A stretch of DNA of 64,000 nucleotides from Histoplasma ohiense (lineage: Eukaryota; Ascomycota; Eurotiomycetes; Onygenales; Ajellomycetaceae). Positions 38,081 to 50,085 of the stretch are shown one piece after another. Numbering within the stretch: the stretch's first letter is position 1; each line of letters starts with the position of its first letter. A program made the translations under genes and the position numbers. The DNA is taken from positions 868,001 through 932,000 of the forward strand of contig JAEVHH010000006.1 of the NCBI GenBank assembly GCA_017607445.1. The letters run 5' to 3'. The notes under the pieces were generated by a model. It made no database searches and had not been told where the DNA came from. It saw nothing but the letters and a program-made list of their open reading frames with translations.

Positions 38081-38520
38081 CTCTTCACCATCTACCGCTC
38101 CCTTCTTCTGTTATCTCCCCCATCGGTTCCACCTTCTTCTGTTCTATCTACTTGCTCTGTAACATCCGTGTTTACTGCTTCTTTCAGGCTTCAATAAGAC
38201 CTCCTGAGGAGATACACAGGGGGACGCGTCGGGTTCATTTGCGTCTTCCCCTACGCGTATTCTTTGTCTGTTTATCCCCCTTATTTTGCTCGCAAACGAC
38301 CTTCATATCTTGTTTTCGTGTTTCCACTGTTCCCATATCAGGTATATCTTTTGTAATCTTATTTCCAAATTGGCTTGTCTTGTTGCTTAAGATCGTGGTG
38401 TTTTGCCGCTTTATTTACGTGGATCTCGCTTCTCTCTGTGCAAGACACATCTACGTCTCAAGGAGCTCACAAACGCAAAAACGCAGAGGGAGCTGCAAAA
38501 GAAGAATTACTGCCATCAAG

Positions 38521-41500
38521 ATGTCGTTTCCTACTACTGGGTCTCCCGAGGCTACTCGCAAAGCATCTATTCAGTTCCAGGCTCGAGGTGATGTTGGGGC
38601 CCATGGACGTGTTTGCTCGGTCAGAACTCCCGTTCTACTTCTGCCTACTTTTACATGCCTTCTCGTCCGCCCTCTATGCTTGGTGACATATTTTACATTG
38701 ATTTTGACACTGACTTCTTCTCCTTTACAGACTTCGAAATACTCTAATCCCATCGAGTGTGTGCCCAATCCTCTTGTTTCGTCCAAGCTCGGCAACATCC
38801 AGCCAATGTCTCTGAATAAGGATGATTCTGGCCCTTCTAACAAGGTCAGATATATCCACACGTAGTCTCCCTTGGTTCCCCCAGCTATCCTAAGATATTG
38901 AAAATACTGACAATCCTAGAAGCAGAAGTTGGAGCACACGAGTTCTGCCTCTCGTACAGAGCTGCAGCCATCTGCCTTGGATCAGATCTTAGCAAAGTTA
39001 TCCCCAAAGGGTGGCGTTTCTGTGGAACAGCCATCTACCCATGATGAGATCCTGGCTAAGTTGTCTGAACACCAAACTTTGTTGGAACAGCAGCAGCAGA
39101 TCCTAATTGACAAGCACATGCGTTCTACATCCCAGAACGAGGGTGCAAACACCTCCCTCCACTTGAGTTCAGGAAACTCACCCAACTCAGTGGATAATAC
39201 TTCGTCCAAGTCCAATGATGATAAAGTGGATGATATCGAAATGCTTCGTTTGAAACGGGAGTTGATGGCTGCTAATTCTCGCATAGCTCTTCAGGAACAA
39301 GAGCTGGCTCAGACCCGTGTAATCAAACACACCTTGGACCAGGCTCTTGGCCCACCCTCTGAGGCCGATTTTGGTGGCCGCGAGATCACAGAACATACTA
39401 TAAGCAGTTTGCAAAATGTTTTCAATTCCTCTACCCGTCCATATAGCCAGCGTCAGGATGCCTGGGCTACTCCGGACGATGCTCACTCTGACATTTCGGA
39501 TGCTCTGTCCGCCGGTGCTTTCAACCGTGCACGTGGTATTTGGAATAATGCCCACCCTCCGTCCTTAAAGAATACTGTTGGCATATATGACAAACCGTAT
39601 TGTGAGCCTACTCCCTTGGGAAGTCCCACAGTTACGGCTGACCCCAGTCGTAACTGGGCTGGTAGATTATCCCAGCCAGGTTTTGGAGGGCAAAACCCAA
39701 GCTATATAGCCGGCCAGCGCGTTTTATCCGGCCCCGGTTCGCCTACCTTTGGATTTGATGGTCGCTTTACTGGCGAGCAAGCCCAGTATCTACAGGCCCC
39801 TGGGAATCGCCGTTCCTCAGCGCAGCTTAATCGTGGCGGGTCGTGCTTCCCACCTCAAAATTCTCCTTGGGGAACATTTTCAACCGTGGCCCCTGGTGGA
39901 CCAACTATACGCGCAGTAAGCAACCAGCATGTCAGCCCCTATCCCGGAATGTTTCCTGGCCCTGGACAGTATCAGCAACGACCAATCGGGACTCCTCTCT
40001 CTCCGACTGCAGCAGAGTTTACTGTCAATTCTGCTCCTGACACTTGGAGTACATCAGTGAGTAAGTCACCGCCGTTGTTTATTTCAATTTTACTGACAAT
40101 TGCAGTCTACCTCTGGTGCTGTTCAGACATATGTCTCGCCTCTCGAGCCATTGAACTACCGCCGCCTGTTAGACAAGAGTGTGTCCTGTGACTGGAAGTA
40201 CATTGTGGACAAAATTGTCTGCAGCAATGACCAGCAGGCTTCTATTTTTCTCCAGCAAAAACTCAAGGTTGGAACGGCGGAGCAAAAGTATGAAATCATT
40301 GAAGCAATTGTTAACCAGGCGTACCCATTGATGGTCAATCGTTTCGGAAATTTCCTTGTTCAGCGTTGTTTTGAACATGGCACTCCTGAACAGGTCATTG
40401 CCATCGCCAACGCTGTTCGTGGAAACACGTTGAGCTTGAGTATGGACCCTTTTGGCTGTCATGTAATTCAGAAGGCATTTGATTGCGTGCCAGAAGAGCA
40501 CAAGGCGGTCATGGTTCATGAGCTGCTGCGTCGTATCCCGGAAACGGTTATCCACCGCTATGCTTGCCATGTCTGGCAGAAACTCTTCGAACTTCGTTGG
40601 AGCAATGAGCCTCCTCAGATTATGGCGAAGGTTAACGAAGCACTCCGTGGAATGTGGCATGAAGTTGCTCTCGGCGAGACTGGAAGCTTGGTCGTTCAGA
40701 ATATTTTTGAGAACTGCGTCGAGGATGAAAAGGTGTGAATTCTTCCCCATTGCATCTCTTCTTCTCTCGGACTTCTTACTGACAGCCACCTCAGCGCCAA
40801 GCCATTGAGGAAGTCCTCGCCAAAATCGATCTTCTCTCGCATGGTCAGTTTGGTAACTGGTGCATTCAGCATATTTGCGAACATGGAGCGCCTCATGACA
40901 AAAGCCGTGCCATTGAACATATCCTTCTTTGGGCCACTGACTATAGCATGGACCAGTTCGCCTCCAAGGTGGTTGAAAAATGCCTGAAGATTGGTGGTTC
41001 TGAATTTCTAGACCGCTACCTTGCTCGCGTTTGTACCGGTCGTCCTGACCGCCCTCGAATGCCACTGATCGATAGTAAGTTTGGGTGATACTCTTTCGGT
41101 TGGTTGATATGAGACTCTAATGTGTTTGGGTAGTTGCTGGTGATCAGTACGGTAATTACTTGATCCAGTGGATCCTTATGAATTCTGCTGCTCATCAACG
41201 AGAAATTGTTGCTACCCATATTCGGTCCGTCAATTTTCATTCCTTGAGCCTTTGTTAACATTAGTCTAACTTCTTCCACACAGCAAACATATGGTCTCCT
41301 TGCGTGGTTCCAAGTTCGGTTCTCGCGTTGCAATGCTGTGTTGCAACCCCAGTCATATTACTCGTCCTGGCCCAGGGGCAGGAGTCCAGGTTAACCGTTT
41401 CTCGAACCCTGGAGGAGAGGATCGTTTTCCAGCAACCCAGCCTGCCGGGCGGTTTAACCGCGGCGGCCAGTGGGGCTCCAGCTACCCACCATTTCGTTGA
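38521..41500 (+). CDS. Pumilio/PUF-repeat RNA-binding protein
   Basis: Seven exons: 38521-38619, 38731-38844, 38920-40056, 40106-40732, 40795-41074, 41134-41224, 41284-41500; 854 residues. The first ~450 residues are Ser/Pro/Gly-rich with a short coiled-coil-like segment (EMLRLKRELMAANSRI). The C-terminal Pumilio homology domain starts near residue 455 (EPLNYRRLLDK) and shows repeat hallmarks such as NRFGNFLVQRCFEHG, DPFGCHVIQKAFD, GQFGNWCIQHICEHG, DQFASKVVEKCL and DQYGNYLIQWIL. PUF proteins bind UGUA-type elements in mRNA 3' UTRs and repress or localise the transcripts. The start and first splice are the least certain part: the donor at 38,620 (GTCAGA) was chosen because it restores phase. 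A Gly/Arg-rich tail ends the protein. Confidence 0.93.
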
Positions 41501-42486
41501 CCATCTCTAGACAGACTATTATCATTAGGACCCTTTGATTTCCCCCACATTATATCCAACGTTTGTTGCCGCTGACTTCGGAATAGTGGAAGCAAGATCA
41601 TATATCGAAAAGTGCATTTACAATTATTTTCACCAGTCTAGGATTCTCGGATGCGTGGATTTTTCCTGCTTGGTTCGAGCTCTCTTTAAAAAAATCCTAC
41701 CATCTGCTCTTTGGTTTGTTGGAGCTGCTACCGACGACCAACAACCATTCTGATTCCATTTTCTCTTAGATTCTTTTTGCTTTCCCATGACACTTCCTTT
41801 CCTGAACCTCGAGAACTACACCCATTTCATTCGTTTAATTTGCCATATTTCTTTGAAGATGATTTTATTCTAAAATAACTAATAGGCGTGGGTTTCCCCA
41901 GTGCTTTGGTTTACAAGAAAAAAACAGGTTTTTCTGAACCGTTTTTCCCAATTTTATTTGTAAGGTTTATTGTTCGAATTTCGTTCTCAGATTCGGTGTT
42001 CATCTTTTTATATTCTTCCCCATGGTCCAGTTCTTCCTCGTGCCCTTCATTGCCGCCAATTTGTTTTGATTCTCTGGCTGGACATTCACAATTTTGAGAC
42101 TAGAGGCAATACGGAAGTTGATATGACTTGGAAGGACTGGTCGTTGGCCTTGTTTAAAAAATATTCTTTTAATAATGAGATTACAGTGTATTTTAGCAAC
42201 GATTCGGACAAAGGTAGTTACAGTTTAACTAATAACATAATCGCGGGAGCAACATTATCCGAAAGAGTCTAATGGTATCTATTATAGTATGTAGTTTATA
42301 GTTAGGTAAATATATCATATATAAATTATATATACACGTTCATGGGGGAGTTCTTAAAACCTTGTTGATTAATTCACAACTCTGGCCCCCCCTTTTTTTT
42401 TCCTTTCCTCGTTACTTTGATCGTCTACCCGGAACCGACATAGCGAACGTGATTCTTCCCTATGCCTCCCTTGCACACACTCATCA
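41501..42486. other. Convergent intergenic region, PUF / KPWE gene
   Basis: AT-rich 3' flanks of two convergent genes, with an ATATATA-rich part near 42,300-42,340. No gene is recognised. Confidence 0.5.
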
Positions 42487-43511
42487 CTACGGCTGCGGTT
42501 GCTTTTGGCGTTCCACCTCACCGTCGCTCTCCTCACGCTCACCCCCAGTAATACCATTACCATCCCCGCCAGTATCCCCAACAGCCGTAGTTTCCCACGG
42601 CTTCCGCCGCTGCGGGGCCACGCTCGGCTTATCCTGACCGGTCAGAACGGTATCGGGGATCTCCTGGATGCCGGGGATGGGTTTGTTGTTTGTTATGAGG
42701 TCGACGATGTAGGAGAAGGGGGTTGGGTAGGTTGGTTCTTTTGGTTGCGGTTGGGGTTGCGGTTGAGGCTGGTGGGGGGTGGTGGTGGTAGAGGTCGGGG
42801 CGGTGTTGCTGTTGGCTCTTAGTTGTTGGAGGTAGGCTTTGTAGCCTTTTGGGGTGAGCGGGGTTGAGGGTTGGGTTCGCGAGGGGAATTTCCTGGTTTG
42901 TTTTGCGTTGGGGTTTTATTTTTGGTTTTGGTTTTTTTTTTTTTTTTTTTGATGTTTGATTGTTTGATTGTTTGATTGTTTGAGTGGGATATATACGTAT
43001 ATAAAAAATATAGAGAGGGGGGTAGGAGCATAGGGGGTAGGTATCCATATATACATCAATAACTCACTCACTTTGTAAAGTAATAAATCTTCGCTTTTAG
43101 CAGTAACTCGCCGCCCAACTCTGCATACTCATCCGTATCGCCGCCGCCAGTTCCTGCCGCAGTAGGCCTGCTTCTTCCAGTCACCTCATCCTCCGTCGCG
43201 GGGGTCCCCGCAGGCTTTCCTAGGATCAGGCCGAGGCCAAGTTTGAATTCCGGATCTGTGGCGAAGGGGTATGTGTCGAAGAGTTGGTAGGGGGATGCTG
43301 TTGCTGTTGGTGTAGCTGTGGTTTCGACTGCGGAGGAGAGCGGGGCGGCGGCGGCAACATTATTTTCGGAGGCAGCATCGATGGGGGTGTTTTGATGGTG
43401 TTCCTGCGGGGTTAGTGATGGCGGCGATGACGGTGATGAATGGCCGGGGACGGAGGAGTGGCCAGGAGGAAGAGGAGGGGCGGGATCCTGACCAGCGGTG
43501 GTTGTGAGCAT
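42487..43511 (-). CDS. KPWE-motif PEX14-like / Pex39-type peroxisomal protein
   Basis: Two exons: 43511-43072 and 42892-42487, intron GTGAGT..ACCAG of 179 bp; 281 residues. After a Pro/Ser-rich N-terminus comes a helical segment (LFDTYPFATDPEF..LGLILGKPAG through LLLKAKIYYF) that crosses the splice into KGYKAYLQQL. This resembles the PEX14-like HTH segment of fungal proteins. The C-terminal part has YIVDLITNNKPIPGIQEIPDTVL and then RRKPWE, the KPWE motif domain. Proteins with this pairing have been linked to PTS2 peroxisomal import through Pex7 (the Pex39 family); the assignment rests on my recognition of the two motifs. The tail is Gly/Glu-rich and ends RQKQPQP. The intron contains a T/A-rich tract and TTGATTG repeats. 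Confidence 0.82.
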
Positions 43512-44105
43512 TGCGGCGACGGAGTTGTTGAATCTGGTCGGGCACTAATAGCAATAATATTCTTCTTCTTTTGTCCCGCTTTCCTTTCCTTCCTTTCCCG
43601 TTTATTTTTCTTTTATACTTTTTCGCCAGCCCCTTATTGCGACATCGAGGGTCTGTACAGTGCTGTTATTCTTCCTATTGTCAGGAACAATTCAATGAGT
43701 GAGTGTCTGAGGAGGAGAAAATGAGGGACAGAAGTAAGGGGAACAAAGCTCCCCTTACTGACCGCTTTTTATTCTGCCGCGCTTTCTTCACCCCTTTTTT
43801 TGCCCCTGAAAGGATGAATGATAATGTTTATATTCGGTACCTAGCTTTCACATCCGCCCTATTTCTCCTTTTGCAAAGCAGTTTGCTGCAAGTTCGGATG
43901 TAAGGAAATGTAATTCCGTATTGGAAGTTCATTCCCAAGCATATCATTATAGGCAAAAGGAAATACAAGAGTTAACGCCCAAGCCCATGCGTGTACCGTG
44001 GATGAATACTGGGTATAGGAGAAATTAAACGTAAAGGAGGGAGGCGAGAGGGCGACCAATTGTTGTGCTACAATGTAAAACATAATAGCGCCCGCCTTGG
44101 TGCGC

Positions 44106-44138
<33 letters not shown>

Positions 44139-44167
44139 TATTTCTAGCTTTAGTCCCATCACCGTAC
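43512..44167. other. Intergenic between KPWE gene and SSL1
   Basis: Promoter side of the KPWE gene and 3' flank of SSL1, with a long (TTA)n microsatellite. No other gene is seen. Confidence 0.5.
44109..44139. repeat. (TTA)n microsatellite
   Basis: About ten TTA/ATT units, ending within 30 bp of the SSL1 stop codon. Confidence 0.95.
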
Positions 44168-45848
44168 CTACCCGGTGTCCATCTCATCAGCTACTCCATT
44201 CCCATTCAATCGCTGTTGCTGCACAACCCCACTCTGACACCCCGGGCAATTATGCACAACCTCATGCGCAAATACGTCGCAATCAATACAGAAATGGCAC
44301 TCGCAAACCGGACACTCATATCGGCCACTAACGCTAACGCCAACTCCCACGGCGGCTTTGGCAGTCTCCTCCGGCTCACCGGAAACCAGCTTCGGCATCC
44401 GCGGAAACCCAACCCCACACGCAAAGCAGCTGGCGCTCCGCTTCCTCGCCGCGCGGCGCCAGGACACCTCGACCCAATTCATCAGCGGGAAGAGATGGTG
44501 GTAGGAGCGGGCGAGGTGGGTGGAGAGGATGAGGGTGAGCCCGCAGCAGGGGCAGGAGGAAGGCAGGGTGCAGACTTTTGCGTTGCAACGGCAACAAAGG
44601 TAGCCGGCGCGCGAGGGTTTGGAGTGGCAGGCGCAGAGGCTTGGGGTAGGCGTTGTGGTGAGGGTTAGAGAGGGGAAGCCCATCATGAGGAGGGAGCTTG
44701 TGGTCGTGTTAGTAGTTGTTGTTTTGGGGCCATTTGCCGAGGAAGCTGTGGGCGTGGAAGTGGGAGCGACAGTTGTGGCGGGGGGGCTGTGACATCCATG
44801 AATAGTTCACGGAAATGCTGTTCGTTCAGGGCGACGCCGTAGACGGTGTCGTCGCCGTTGTTTGTGCGGGCGCACAGGTCGCGGCAGATGGCGACTTGCG
44901 CTGCGAGGCCGATTATAGAGATGCGGATTTTGTCTGCGACTAGCGCTGTTATGGTTTGGTGGATGTCGCCAGGGTCAGAGGAGAGTAGGGCGCCGAAGAT
45001 GATAAGGACTTCGCGTGTGCCATGGGTTGGTGTGTGGCTGCTCGGATTGAAGATGTTAGTATTGTGTTTTTGATGTTTCCTGGGAGTGAATCAGTAGAAA
45101 GGGGAGCAAGTATCCTACAAAAGCGCACCACGGGCCATCTCTAACGCATTCTGCAGAGACGGCATGCCCTTGGGGTCCTTGGGACGGAGGGCCTGGATAG
45201 CCATGATATGGTCGGTGGGGTTGCCGCTCATGTCGCTGATGCGCACAGCTAAGCCGTCGCGCATGCCCAGCACGCCTAGTTGGGAGATGGGGTTCTGCTC
45301 GAAGAACTCGAGGACAAACTCCTGGGCATAGCGGAGGGTTAGGAGGTAGCGGGTGGGACGGAGGTCCTTTTCAGCCATGGCGGAGGAGAGGTCTAGGACC
45401 AGGATGAGATGTCTGATGATACCGCGTTGGAGCGGGGTGGTGTCGCGGAGTAGTCTGTCATCGGGGGGGTTATTCTATTAGCATAGCGATGTATTAATCA
45501 ATTGGCCTAGGCTGGATGTTCAACTGTGATATACCGCTTCCTTTTCCCGGCCCCCAGCAGATCCTCCACAGTAGCGCTGATGGTGCCATCCGCGCTTTCA
45601 ACCAGCGTCTCCCAGGTCCTGGACACCTCCCACTCAGCACCACCACGGCCCTTTTGCTTCTTCCTGGCGTCTCGCGACGACCTAGTCGTTGCTGCTGCTG
45701 GTGCTGCTGCTGGTCGACGACGCCGGGGGCCAGAGGCAGAGGGGCGAGCATCGAGCTCATCGTCATCGTCATCGTCGTCCTCGTCTAAGACGTCGTCGAG
45801 GTCATGATCCGAAGCGTGGGCGACGTATTCATCGTCTGAATCGGACAT
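44168..45848 (-). CDS. SSL1: TFIIH core subunit Ssl1/p44
   Basis: Four exons: 45848-45535, 45454-45119, 45037-44771, 44696-44168; 481 residues. An acidic N-terminus precedes WEVSRTWETL, followed by a von Willebrand A-like domain (LILVLDLSSAM, VREV-like HGTREVLIIFGAL) and two zinc modules: SLCACHSKPS..GYLCCRCNAKVC and YECPVCECHFCIDCDVF..HNCPGCQS. The protein is part of the TFIIH core used in transcription initiation and nucleotide excision repair, where p44 stimulates the XPD helicase. A naive reading of exon 3 hits a stop after a C7 run. A 74-bp intron (44,697-44,770) with a perfect TACTAAC branch site restores frame and joins PPPQL to SLLMMGFPS, the expected family sequence. Confidence 0.93.
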
Positions 45849-46230
45849 GCTCGTGAGGGTGTATATGGCGGTGATATGATCCTCTGATGGTTGGAGAAGA
45901 AATTTGCCAGGAAGCAGGTCGAAGCAGGTTGGTATAGCAAGCCAAGCTTCAACTTAACCCGCAAATGAACCTCCACGAACTAAATATGATCAACGGGAAG
46001 CAATGGGCTAACGAGTTAACTAACACTAAACTAGTTAGTTAATTCGTTTAGTTTAAGCATGTTTTTTCCTCCCTCTTTTAACGCTCCCGACACAGTAACT
46101 AGCTCTGTAACTATATAAATCAAACGCCAAGGCTGTAGAAAGTAAGAAAGTATACCGACACAAGGTCGGAAGCCAATTGGCACCACACAACAAAGACAAC
46201 TAAATAGTTAACTACACAGGACTTCTGCGG
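45849..46230. promoter_or_regulatory. Bidirectional promoter, SSL1 / aminopeptidase
   Basis: Only 382 bp separate the start codons of these divergent genes. An AACTAGTTAGTTAA-like palindromic patch lies near 46,030-46,050. No factor is assigned. Confidence 0.6.
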
Positions 46231-49200
46231 ATGTTGGCTCTGGGTTCGCTGCGAGGGCAGAGCAGCAGAATAATCAACCTCCGCGCCGTTGCAGGCACCA
46301 GCAGCACCAGCAGCAGCAGCATTATTCCTGTCTCTATACCGACGCCGGCTATTCGAGGCTCTGATCGCAGCTTGATCCCTCCCTCGACCACCGTCCCCGC
46401 ACGTCATCGCCATCATCGTCTGCCCCTCCTCGCGCGCTTCTTCACCTCCACAACCACAACCTCGCTATCTTCTTCTGCTTCTGCTTCTGCTTCTGCTTCT
46501 TCCTCTTCCACTGCTCCTCTGACAATCCGCTGTATTTCCTCGTCTTTTGTATTTTCCTCTTCGTTTGTCCCGCGATTTGTTCTTCCTGGCTACCGTCGCT
46601 ACTACTCCACCCAATTGCGCACCATGAGTGCCGCTGACAGAGATACCCTGCCCGATGTGTATGTCGACTGTCCCTTGTTTAACTTACACGGCGTATATCT
46701 GCCTCGTGTGCCCTCCAATAACATCAATTAAATACTCCAGGGCCAAACCGTCCCACTATGACCTCTCCCTCTTCAACCTCAAGTTCGGCCCCGCTTGGGC
46801 CTACGAGGGACAAGTTAAGATAGACATCAAGGTCTCCCGCGAAACCAGTGAACTCGTCCTCAATGCCAAAGAGCTCACTGTCAACAATGCTGAGATCTCT
46901 TCTCCCGCTGGTATGCCATTCCTCTAACCCTCTCTCTCTTTCTCCTGTGCAATTATGCCGCAGACACCTGCTCGAGGGACACATTGCTTATATCGTGCTA
47001 CTGCTGTCGTGAATTCCAGGAATCGTCCTCAAGGCATCCAACATCTCATACGACAAGGCTTCCCAACGTGTTACTCTTGAATTCCCTTCAAATATCCCCC
47101 TTGGTACTTGCGTCCTCGCTGTCGATTTCGCAGGAACCATCAATAATCACATGTCCGGCTTCTATCGATCCAAGTACAAGCCTCTCGAGACTCCCTCCCC
47201 CAGCACCCCCAAGGATGCAGACCACCACTATATGTTGAGCACCCAATTCGAAGCCTGTGATGCTAGGCAGGCCTTTCCTTGCTTCGATGAGCCAAACTTG
47301 AAGGCCACCTTCGACTTTGAGATCGAGACTCCCAAGGATCTGGTCGCCTTGAGCAACATGCCCGTGAAATCAACCCGCGACGGATCCTCCGCGGACTTGC
47401 ACGTCGTCAAGTTTGAGCGCACCCCGATCATGAGCACCTACGTTAGTTCCACTAAATCCGTGCTGTCATCTGCCATCACCAGTTATATGCTAATTATAGG
47501 GATCGGTGATGATATTAGTTGCTCGCATGGGCTGTGGGTGACTTTGAATACGTCGAGGCGAAGACGGATCGCAAGTATAACGGCGTCAACATCCCAGTTC
47601 GCGTCTATACCACACGAGGTTTGAAGGAGCAAGCTCGATTTGCGGCCGGATACGCCAACCGAATTATTGACTACTTCTCGGAAATCTTCCAGATCGATTA
47701 CCCATTGCCCAAGTCTGACTTGCTTGCTGTCCATGAATTTGTGAGTCCACACCGTTTCTCCCTCCCCCCTCCTCCTTTCGTTTCCTTTCCCCTCTTTTTT
47801 TTCCATTTTTCTTTCTCTTCCTTCATTTAACCGTTATATTAATTTTCCGCATAGGCCAGTGGAGCTATGGAGAACTGGGGTCTGGTGACTTACAGAACCA
47901 CCGCTGTGCTTTTCGAAGAAGGCAAATCGGACAATAAATACAGGAACCGGGTTGCTTATGTTATTGCCCACGGTAAGAATAGATATTTGTTTCTCTTGCT
48001 GGCCTTTAAACTAACCACTGTAGAACTCGCTCATCAATGGTTTGGAAACCTTGTTACCATGGACTGGTGGAATGAGCTTTGGCTGAACGAAGGTTTCGCT
48101 ACATGGATTGGCTGGCTGGCGATTGATCATTTCCATCCGGGTAAGCAAATATATTTCTTGAGAATAAGATATGTGGGCATTACTTACAAGTTTGACTAGA
48201 ACGAAATATTTGGTCCCAGTTTGTGGTACGAAATGCCAGAGGTACCTTTTAAAATTTCTACAATCCGGCCTTTTGTTAACATGTTTATAGGCTGAGGCAC
48301 TCCAATCAGCGTTCCAACTCGATGCGCTCCGGGCATCGCACCCAATTGAAGTCCCCGTGAAGAATGCTCTCGAAGTCGATCAGATCTTCGACCACATCAG
48401 TTATTTCAAAGGCAGCTCGGTCATTCGAATGCTGAGCAGCCACCTCGGGCAGGAGACATTCCTACGCGGAGTGTCGGACTATCTGAAAGCCCATGCATAT
48501 GGTAATATACTTCATTAGTTGCCCATATTGAGAAATACCATGGTGGTTAATATTCATACTGCCAGGAAACGCCACCACCAACGACCTTTGGTCAGCTCTA
48601 AGCAAAGCTTCCAACCAGGACGTGACAAAATTTATGGTTTGCAGCCTTATATTCCTCCCCCATTTGAAACTGCTTATACTAACCTGAATACACCACCCAG
48701 GACCCTTGGATTCGCAAGATTGGGTTTCCCTTGGTCACGATAAAGGAGGAGTCTAATCAACTCAGCATTTCCCAGAAACGTTTCCTTGCATCTGGCGATG
48801 TGAAGGCCGAGGAAGACGAGACTGTTTGGTGGATTCCTCTGGGTATTAAGTCTGGAGAGACTATCCAAGAGCAGAAAGGCCTCACAGCCAAGTCTGACGT
48901 TGTTCAAAACATCGACAACAGCTTCTACAAGATCAACCTTGACCAATGCGGCTTCTACCGAACAAACTATCCTCCAGACAGACTTGCAAAGTTAGGTAAA
49001 TCACAGGAACGCTTGAGTAATGAAGATAAAATCGGTCTCATCGGGGATGCTGCGGCATTAGCTGTATCTGGCGATGGAACCACCACTGCCCTCCTAGCCC
49101 TGGTTGAGGGTTTTCAGAATGAACAAAGCTACCTGTAGGATTACTCGAATTCTAACACCAAGAATTGCAGCCGTGTCTACAAGTGCACTAACAGTTCCTT

Positions 49201-50085
49201 TTGTTGATAGTGTCTGGTCTCAGATAGCCTCGTCTCTCGGCAACCTACGTTCAGTGTTCTCAACTAATGAAGGCATGGCTACCGCCTTAAAGAACTATGT
49301 GAGGAAGCTCGTCACGCCCGCTGTGGAGAAAATTGGGTGGGAATTCACACCCGAAGACGACTACCTCACCTTCCAGTTACGACATTTGCTCATTTCGATG
49401 GCAGGAAATTCCGGTCATGAAGCGTGAGTACCCCCACCTTTTATGTCCTCTTTCACTATATATATGGTCAATTAATGAATCTGTAATCAGAACCATCGCG
49501 GAGGCTAGAAGACGCTTTGGGCTCTGGGCGTCCGGAGAGGACAAGGCAGCCGTCCATCCTTCCCTCCGGTCCGCTATATTCGGCATAACCGTTGCTGAAG
49601 GCGGAAAGAAGGAGTACGACACGGTGATGGAAGAGTACCTCCGTACTGACTCCATCGATGGCAAGGAAATCTGCCTTCTCTCCCTTGGCCGTACCAAGAA
49701 CCCCGACCTGATCAAAAGCTACGGCAACTTCCTCTTCTCATCGAACGTGGCCATTCAAGACCTCCACACAGGCGCTAGTGCAATGGCTGGAAACTCTCAA
49801 GCGCGCCTTGTGTTCTGGAACTTCATCAAAGAGAACTGGCCGATGATTGAGCAACGGCTGACGAGTAATAAAATCGTTTTCGATCGGTTTTTGAGGATGA
49901 GCCTGGGGAAATTTGCGGAACATGATGTGGGGAGGGACATTGCGGAGTTCTTTGCAGGGAAGGACCAAGATGGGATTGACCGGGGCCTTGTCATTGTTGC
50001 GGATACGGTGAGGACGAATGCGAATTATAAGCAGAGGGAGGAAGCAATTGTCGCGGGGTGGTTGAAGGAGAACGGATATGCTTAA
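46231..50085 (+). CDS. M1-family zinc aminopeptidase
   Basis: Twelve exons: 46231-46658, 46741-46910, 47020-47441, 47519-47740, 47855-47972, 48024-48140, 48200-48225, 48291-48501, 48566-48636, 48701-49134, 49211-49423, 49491-50085; 1,008 residues. The exopeptidase signature GAMENW and zinc site HELAHQW..(18)..E within NELWLNEGFATW are intact, each assembled across an intron. An ERAP1-like C-terminal domain follows. It removes N-terminal residues from peptides, like yeast Ape2/Aap1. The first ~131 residues are Ser/Arg-rich with (SA)n low complexity and end before a second in-frame ATG at 46,624 (MSAADRDTLPDV); the longer form could be targeted to mitochondria and the shorter one cytosolic. Exon 7 is only 26 nt. 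Confidence 0.95.

Larger units (their letters stand above)
36964..38520. other. Pyrimidine-rich upstream region of the PUF gene
   Basis: About 1.56 kb with a (CTT)n block at 37,001-37,051, a triplicated TCTAGATTG-like unit near 37,552-37,576, a long C/T-rich tract at 37,770-38,100 including CTCTC repeats, and a second (CTT)n block. Such tracts are common in fungal promoters and long 5' leaders; here they probably belong to the PUF gene. No separate gene is visible. Confidence 0.55.

Noticed and set aside
40169..41065. 298-codon minus-strand frame
   Set aside because: Antisense shadow of the PUF domain exons and introns, without domain support.
44683..44780. Apparent frameshift and stop in SSL1 after a C7 run
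   Set aside because: A 74-bp intron with a TACTAAC branch site and ACAAG acceptor restores the frame and the expected conserved sequence, so a gene break need not be invoked.
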